Of a stretch of 42,200 nucleotides of DNA, positions 37,679 to 42,200 are shown piece after piece. The position numbers were made by a program, and so were the translations under genes. The notes beneath the pieces were generated by a model that saw only the letters and a program-made list of their open reading frames with translations, was not told the DNA's origin and did not search any database. The stretch spans positions 1 through 42,200 of the forward strand of contig NZ_SDJP01000025.1 of the NCBI RefSeq assembly GCF_004114995.1. Reading direction: 5' to 3'. Source of the stretch: Halorubrum amylolyticum (lineage in GTDB: Archaea; Halobacteriota; Halobacteria; Halobacteriales; Haloferacaceae). The stretch's first letter is position 1, and every line of letters begins with the position of its first letter.

Positions 37679-37790
37679 GATCGTCGGCTGTTCGCACCTC
37701 CGCATCGATCGTCGGCTGTTCGCACCTCCGCATCGATCGTCGGCTGTTCGCACCTCCGCATCGATCGTCGGCTGTTCGCACCTCCGCATC
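37679..37790. repeat. Four perfect tandem copies of a 28-bp unit
   Basis: Units at 37679-37706, 37707-37734, 37735-37762 and 37763-37790 are identical; each begins GATCGTCGGCTGTTCGCACC and ends TCCGCATC. The length is not a multiple of three, and no gene is read through. The array lies between the membrane-protein gene's stop (37846) and the BMP promoter. Iterated protein-binding sites or a variable-number repeat are both possible. Confidence 0.95.
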
Positions 37791-37845
37791 GAGAAGGGGG
37801 ACGAGTCGTTCTCGCGGTTTCGGTCGGGAAATCGTCGTGAGCCGA

Positions 37846-38619
37846 CTAGAGTTCGGGCACCCGTGTCGCGTCGGCCGTCCCGGACGTCGACCCGCCGGGA
37901 CCGGTTTGTTCATCTCGCAGCTGCCGGTACGCCGACGCGATGATCGCGTAGTACGGCAGGAAGAACACGGCCGTGAGAGCGCTGGTTACGACGTCGGCGG
38001 CGACCGAGGCGCCGGCGAGATCCAACAGGGGTCCGACGGCGCCGATGAAGCCGCCGAACAGCGCGGACGCGACGACGAGGAGACCGAGTTTGAGCCGAGA
38101 CCCGCGAGCCAGCGCCCAGCTTCGTTGAAGGCTCCCGACGAGGCCGAGGTCCTCGACGGCAACCGCGAAGATGAAAAACAGGAACGACGCCGCGAGGAAG
38201 AGTCCGGGGAAGAGCAAGAGGATGGTGCCGATCAGAATCGAGACGCTCACGATCAGTCCGCCGACCAGTGCGATGCCGGTGGCACGCCCGAGCCGCCGCG
38301 TCACCGCCGCGGGGAACGTCGACATCTCGCTGCGGGGTTGAGCAAGCGTTCGCGAGAGGATGACGAAGTACGTCGAACTCAGGACCGTGAGCACGACGAA
38401 CAGGGCGAGCCCGACGCGTCCGGAGATCGGGAGGGCGAGCCCGGTATTGCTCCGAAACTGCTCGGCTATCTCCGGCGGGAGAAAGCCCAACAGAGCGCTG
38501 TTGACGCTTACCTGGAGGCCGATCTGGATGGCAAAAAGTCCCACGAGCAGGAGTCCACCAGTTCGGGTGAGTGTACGCCGAATACCGTCGCTGACCGCAT
38601 GGCTGAGTTGGAGGGCCAT
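37846..38619 (-). CDS. Multi-pass membrane protein, haloarchaeal family of unknown function
   Basis: 257 residues with six hydrophobic segments (about 20-40, 65-85, 112-140, 142-160 and two more up to 225), and a central helix EDLGLVGSLQRSWALARGSRLKLG. The arrangement resembles the glycerophosphodiesterase-type membrane domain and related DUF families found in haloarchaea. No catalytic residues are evident. The soluble C-terminus is Gly/Ser/Thr-rich. The start at ATG 38619 (MALQLSHAVSDGIRR) follows an AT-poor region. Confidence 0.65.
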   Translation of the reverse strand: MALQLSHAVSDGIRRTLTRTGGLLLVGLFAIQIGLQVSVNSALLGFLPPEIAEQFRSNTGLALPISGRVGLALFVVLTVLSSTYFVILSRTLAQPRSEMSTFPAAVTRRLGRATGIALVGGLIVSVSILIGTILLLFPGLFLAASFLFFIFAVAVEDLGLVGSLQRSWALARGSRLKLGLLVVASALFGGFIGAVGPLLDLAGASVAADVVTSALTAVFFLPYYAIIASAYRQLRDEQTGPGGSTSGTADATRVPEL

Positions 38620-38753
38620 ACTGGTACGAAGTGTCCGACCGGCTGTAATAAAACAATCGGAGTATCTCGGGGCCAGTGACCCCGCGGAAACGCGAGTCCC
38701 ACCGGATCAGGCGGGCGTGCGGCGGTCCCCGTGCGATCGGTGACGTCGGGCGA

Positions 38754-39899
38754 TCAGCGGCGTCGGGCGATCAGTGTCGCGGCGAGCGTCCCGATCAGAG
38801 CCGTGACGACGCCGAATCCGGGCGCTTGGCTCCGTGATCCGTTTTCGCCGTCGTTGCTCGCCTCGCCGTCGTTGCTCGCCTCGCCGTCGTTGCTCGCCTC
38901 GCCGTCGTTGCTCGCCTCGCCGTCGTCGCGATCGAGTTCCTCGACGGCGGCCGCGAGCGTCTCCGTCGCCTCGATCGCGCTCCGCGGTGCCGGCTGGTTG
39001 AGGTGGTTCGCGTTCATCTCGACGTAGTTACCCTCGACGCCGGCGGTCGTGCTGGCGTACGGCTCCTCGTCGAGGATCGACGCCTCGGGATCGGTGACGA
39101 GGATCAGTTCGGGGTCGGTCCGGAGGATCACCTCGTTCGAGAGCTGCGGGTAGCCGTCCCCCTCCGCGGCGGCGACGTTGTCGGTCCCGCCCACTCGCAT
39201 GATCTCGTCGATGAACGTGTTCCCGCCGGCGACGAACCCGTCGCCGAGGGGGTACAGCGCGGCGGGCCGGTCGAGATCGGCGGTCCGGTTCTCGACGTCC
39301 GCGACGGCCGCGTTCATCTCGTCGTTGGTGGCGGCGGCGGCCTCGCAGTCCCCGACGAGCCGCCCGGTCCGTTCCGTCTTTGCCGCGATGTCGTCGATCG
39401 AGGTCGCCTCGGAGAAGTGATACACCGTGAGGTTCTGCTCCCGGAGGTCGGCGACCTGATCGGCCGACGCATTGGGCGCGAGCACCAGGTCGGGATCGGT
39501 GTCGACGACGCGCTCGACGCTGACGCCCAGCCCCTCGGCGGAGACGTCCGTCTTCTCGTCCGCGCCGTCGAGGTAGGCCGCGAACTGCGTCACGCCGACG
39601 ACCCGGTCCCGCGCGCCGATCTCCCAGAGCGTCTGCGCGGCGGACGGGTTGGTCGTCGTGATCCGCTCCGGCGGCTCGTCGAGCGCGACGGTCGTCCCGG
39701 TCGCGTCCGTCAGCTCGACCGGGAACTCGCAGGCGTCGGCGCCGGAGACGCCCGTCTGTTGAACGGCGGCGCCGTCGACCGCGTGTCCGGTCACCGACGA
39801 CGCCGCCGTCGGCTGTGCGCCCGCGACAGGGGCCGCGCCGGCGCCCGCGAGGGCGGTCGTCACGAGCAGGACCGTCGCGATGGCGTAGGCGGCTCGCAT
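38754..39899 (-). CDS. btuF: Cobalamin-type ABC transporter substrate-binding protein with PGF-CTERM-like tail
   Basis: 381 residues with a Sec-type leader (about 1-28), then a periplasmic-binding domain of the BtuF/FhuD type: [26 protein letters not shown] near the N-terminus in recognisable blocks, [37 protein letters not shown], and [15 protein letters not shown]. Near the C-terminus GEASND is repeated four times, followed by the tail [20 protein letters not shown] with RRR, a PGF-CTERM-like signal for archaeosortase-mediated lipid anchoring. It is divergent from btuC, whose product is its membrane partner. Corrinoid is the likely ligand; a siderophore is the alternative. Confidence 0.88.
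   Translation of the reverse strand: MRAAYAIATVLLVTTALAGAGAAPVAGAQPTAASSVTGHAVDGAAVQQTGVSGADACEFPVELTDATGTTVALDEPPERITTTNPSAAQTLWEIGARDRVVGVTQFAAYLDGADEKTDVSAEGLGVSVERVVDTDPDLVLAPNASADQVADLREQNLTVYHFSEATSIDDIAAKTERTGRLVGDCEAAAATNDEMNAAVADVENRTADLDRPAALYPLGDGFVAGGNTFIDEIMRVGGTDNVAAAEGDGYPQLSNEVILRTDPELILVTDPEASILDEEPYASTTAGVEGNYVEMNANHLNQPAPRSAIEATETLAAAVEELDRDDGEASNDGEASNDGEASNDGEASNDGENGSRSQAPGFGVVTALIGTLAATLIARRR
38851..38922. repeat. Four 18-bp tandem repeats coding the btuF linker
   Basis: TCGTTGCTCGCCTCGCCG is repeated four times without a mismatch, giving (GEASND)4 in the minus-strand protein. It is the flexible linker between the binding domain and the membrane anchor. Unit number could vary between strains. 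Confidence 0.9.
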
Positions 39900-39961
39900 C
39901 GCATCGACGGTGGCGCTCGCCCAATAAGTACTTACCTACTACAAGTTTTGTTGGAGAACGA
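39900..39961. promoter_or_regulatory. Divergent btuF-btuC promoter with a 10-bp palindrome
   Basis: Only 62 bases separate the divergent starts. A perfect palindrome TAAGTACTTA (39925-39934) sits in the middle. On the minus strand the TACTTATT part can serve as a TATA-like element for btuF. A regulator here would control both directions at once, as expected for an uptake system. Confidence 0.45.
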
Positions 39962-41104
39962 ATGAGTGCTTGGCGACGGTCGGCGGGGTGGTCCGCGGCG
40001 TTAGCGGCGACGCTGGTCGCCGTGGCGGTCGTGAGCGCCGCGATCGGTCCCGTCCGAATCCCGCCCGCGGAGGTGGTGAAGGCGGTGTTGAACGCGCTCG
40101 CCGTCCCGGTCGGCGTCGAGACGACCTCGCAGGGCGTCGGACCGCTCACGCTGCCGGGCGTCGACCTCGCGTACCGGTCGCCGTTCGCGTTCCCCGTCGA
40201 CGACGTCAACCAGCGGATCGTCGTCGGCGTCCGGCTCCCGCGGATACTCATGGCCGCGCTCGTGGGGTTCGCGCTCGCGGCCGCCGGCACGGTGATGCAG
40301 GGGTTCTTCCGCAATCCGATGGCGGACCCGTCGATCATCGGGGTCTCCTCGGGCGCGGCGGTCGGCGCGGTCGCGTTCATCGTCTTCCCCGCCGCGCTGT
40401 CGGCCTCCCTGACGCTCCCGGTCGTCGGCGCGGTCGACGTGGGGCTCTCGTACGGCGCCGGAGTCAGCCTCTTCGCGTTCCTCGGCGCGCTCGCCGCCGC
40501 CTTCGGCGTGTACGCCATCGCGACGCGGCACGGGCGGACACCGGTCGCAACCCTGTTGCTCGCCGGCGTCGCCGTCCAGACGTTCCTCGGCGCGGTCATC
40601 TCGTACCTCCAGCTGCAGGCCGGCGAGTCGCTCCGCCGGATCGTCGCGTGGCTGATGGGTCACCTCTCCGGGGCCGCGTGGAGCGACGTCGCCGTCACCG
40701 CGGTCGTGGTGCCGCCGCTTTTCGCCGTCCTGTTGGTGTACGCCCGCGACCTCAACGTCATGCTGCTCGGCGAGGAGGAGGCCCACGGACTCGGTATCGC
40801 GGTCGAGCGCACGAAACGCATCCTGCTCGGCGCCTCGGCGCTGATCACGGCCGCGGGCGTCGCCTTCGCGGGGATCATCGGCTTCGTCGGTCTTATCGTC
40901 CCGCACATGCTCCGGCTGGTCGTCGGCCCGGACCACCGCGTCCTGCTCCCGAGCGCCGCGCTCGCGGGGGGATCGTTCCTCGTCGCCGCCGACACGCTCG
41001 CGCGAGCCGGGAGCACGGAGCTGCCCGTCGGCATCGTCACCGCCGCCGTGGGCGCGCCCTTCTTCGTCTACCTGCTCGTGACCCGGGAGGTGCACGAGCT
41101 GTGA
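39962..41104 (+). CDS. btuC: Cobalamin-type ABC transporter permease (FecCD family)
   Basis: I choose ATG 39962 ([19 protein letters not shown]), 380 residues; the frame upstream lies over the divergent btuF. Ten membrane segments are expected, and the family signatures are present: [42 protein letters not shown] text around residues 110-130 (core: [17 protein letters not shown]), and [19 protein letters not shown] at about 304-322. The last bases overlap btuD as GTGA, so the two are coupled. Confidence 0.93.
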   Translation: MSAWRRSAGWSAALAATLVAVAVVSAAIGPVRIPPAEVVKAVLNALAVPVGVETTSQGVGPLTLPGVDLAYRSPFAFPVDDVNQRIVVGVRLPRILMAALVGFALAAAGTVMQGFFRNPMADPSIIGVSSGAAVGAVAFIVFPAALSASLTLPVVGAVDVGLSYGAGVSLFAFLGALAAAFGVYAIATRHGRTPVATLLLAGVAVQTFLGAVISYLQLQAGESLRRIVAWLMGHLSGAAWSDVAVTAVVVPPLFAVLLVYARDLNVMLLGEEEAHGLGIAVERTKRILLGASALITAAGVAFAGIIGFVGLIVPHMLRLVVGPDHRVLLPSAALAGGSFLVAADTLARAGSTELPVGIVTAAVGAPFFVYLLVTREVHEL

Positions 41105-42200
41105 CCGCCGAATCGCCCGCGGCGGACGGCCGGGAGTCCCTCGCGGCGGACGACACCGAGAGCGAAGCCGCCGTCGGCGACCCGGAGCCCTCCGCCGCCG
41201 GCGACACCGAGACCCCCCCGATCGAGGTCAGCGATCTCTCGGTCTCCTTCGGCGACGTGCCCGTCGTCTCGGGGGTCGACCTCCGCGTCGAGCGCGGGTC
41301 GCTCGTGGGGCTCGTCGGTCCGAACGGCGCGGGGAAGACGACGGTTCTCCGGGCGATCAAGGGGACGCTCTCGCCCGACGCCGGCGAGGTCCGGCTCGAC
41401 GGCGACCCCGCCGGGTCGCTGTCCGCGCGCGAGGCCGGGCGGCGGGTCGCCAGCGTCCCGCAGGAGACGAGCCTCGCGTTCGACTTCGGGGTGCGGCAGA
41501 TCGTCGAGATGGGACGGACCCCGCACCTCGGGAGGTTCGACGGTCACGGCCCCGACGACCATCGCGCGGTCCGCGAAGCGATGGACGCGGCCGGCGTCGC
41601 GCGTTTCGCCGACCGGGCGATTACGGAGGTCTCCGGGGGCGAGCGCCAGCGAGTCCTGCTGGCCAGAGCGCTGGCACAGGAGACCCCGTCGCTGCTGCTC
41701 GACGAGCCGACGGCGAGCCTCGACGTGAACCACGCGGTCCGGACCCTCGAACTCGTCAGGGACCTCGTCGACGGCGGGCGCGCCGCGCTCGCGGCGATCC
41801 ACGACCTCGACGTGGCCGCCCGGTACTGCGACGAGATCGTCGTCCTCGCGAACGGCGGCGTCCGGGCCGCCGGCCCGCCCGCGGAGGTGTTGACGGCGGC
41901 GACGCTCCGGGACGCGTTCGACGCCGAGGCCTTCGTCGGCGAGAACCCGGCGACGGGGACGCCGGCGATCACCGCGTTCGACGCGGCCGACGGGGGCGAT
42001 CCCGCGGAGCCGGCGGAGTCCGCCGACCCGTCCGACCCGCCCGACCGGCGCCGCGTTCACGTCGTCGGAAGGGGTCGACCGGCCGGGCGGGCCGTCGCGC
42101 GGCTGGCCGCCGCGGGCCACGCCGTCTCCGTCGGGGTCGTCCCCGAGGGCGACGCGGCCGCGGGCGTTGCCGCCGACGCGGACGCGCCGGTCGTGACGGC
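41101..42200 (+). CDS. btuD: Cobalamin-type ABC transporter ATP-binding protein with C-terminal extension, cut by window edge
   Basis: GTG 41101 opens a frame that is still open at the window end (366 codons). Walker A GPNGAGKT at residues 73-80, signature [18 protein letters not shown] at about 177-194, Walker [12 protein letters not shown] and switch His in [15 protein letters not shown]. Residues about 1-40 are an acidic low-complexity extension. After the ABC domain (to about residue 270) and an acidic linker comes a second domain starting [20 protein letters not shown] and [18 protein letters not shown], Rossmann-like in appearance. Such extensions occur in haloarchaeal BtuD proteins; the role is not known. 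Confidence 0.9.
   Translation, partial: MTAESPAADGRESLAADDTESEAAVGDPEPSAAGDTETPPIEVSDLSVSFGDVPVVSGVDLRVERGSLVGLVGPNGAGKTTVLRAIKGTLSPDAGEVRLDGDPAGSLSAREAGRRVASVPQETSLAFDFGVRQIVEMGRTPHLGRFDGHGPDDHRAVREAMDAAGVARFADRAITEVSGGERQRVLLARALAQETPSLLLDEPTASLDVNHAVRTLELVRDLVDGGRAALAAIHDLDVAARYCDEIVVLANGGVRAAGPPAEVLTAATLRDAFDAEAFVGENPATGTPAITAFDAADGGDPAEPAESADPSDPPDRRRVHVVGRGRPAGRAVARLAAAGHAVSVGVVPEGDAAAGVAADADAPVVT

Noticed and set aside
37679..37790. CRISPR array
   Set aside because: The 28-bp copies are directly adjacent with no spacers between them, and no cas genes are near.

Overview
This window is from an extremely halophilic archaeon (Halobacteria). The proteins are strongly acidic, secreted lipoproteins carry twin-arginine/lipobox leaders, one protein ends in a PGF-CTERM-like tail, promoters are TATA-type with very short leaders, and the insertion sequences belong to ISH families. 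The general look fits Halorubrum or a close relative, but no marker gene here settles the genus.

The window has two halves of different character. Positions 1 to about 15,480 are an accessory region, visibly poorer in G+C than the rest. It starts with the 3' end of a tnpB gene and its hairpin end. A small surface-polysaccharide or glycosylation island follows (751-7734): nucleotide-sugar dehydrogenase, DUF354 glycosyltransferase-like protein, DUF1616 membrane protein, a large multi-pass membrane protein and a GT4 glycosyltransferase. Then comes a graveyard of mobile DNA: an ISH6-type element with a frameshifted transposase and clear terminal inverted repeats; a decayed VirB4/TraC-like conjugation ATPase; a small unknown gene; the 3' stump of an ISH3-type transposase; an intact archaeal-type ATPase with a DUF234/nuclease-like C-terminus; and an IS5-type element carrying a nonsense mutation. 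That last element has split a small two-transmembrane protein gene, which faces the ATPase tail to tail.

From about 15,500 onward the sequence is high-G+C core chromosome. A CBS/HTH regulator and a UPF0212 protein lie downstream of a branched-chain amino acid cluster, all on the minus strand, in the order leuA, ilvB, ilvN, ilvC, a 24-codon mini-ORF, leuC, leuD, leuB. Most of these genes are coupled by 1-4 base overlaps. leuA appears to carry a one-base insertion close to its start. Upstream are an SsuABC/TauABC-like importer, a glutamate-cysteine ligase-like protein, the ATP-dependent DNA ligase (plus strand) and a metallo-beta-lactamase-fold protein. Next come a BMP-family nucleoside-type ABC importer (four genes) and a DUF-type membrane protein. 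The window ends with a cobalamin-type importer (btuF divergent from btuC-btuD), whose btuD runs off the edge.

The most interesting signals are: the interrupted two-TM (SLATT-like) gene beside the ATPase; the one-base lesions in leuA and in three transposons; a 19-bp perfect hairpin around a transposase stop codon; a four-copy 28-bp tandem repeat upstream of the BMP promoter; palindromes at promoters; and the overlapping mini-ORF between ilvC and leuC. No tRNA, rRNA or CRISPR array was seen.
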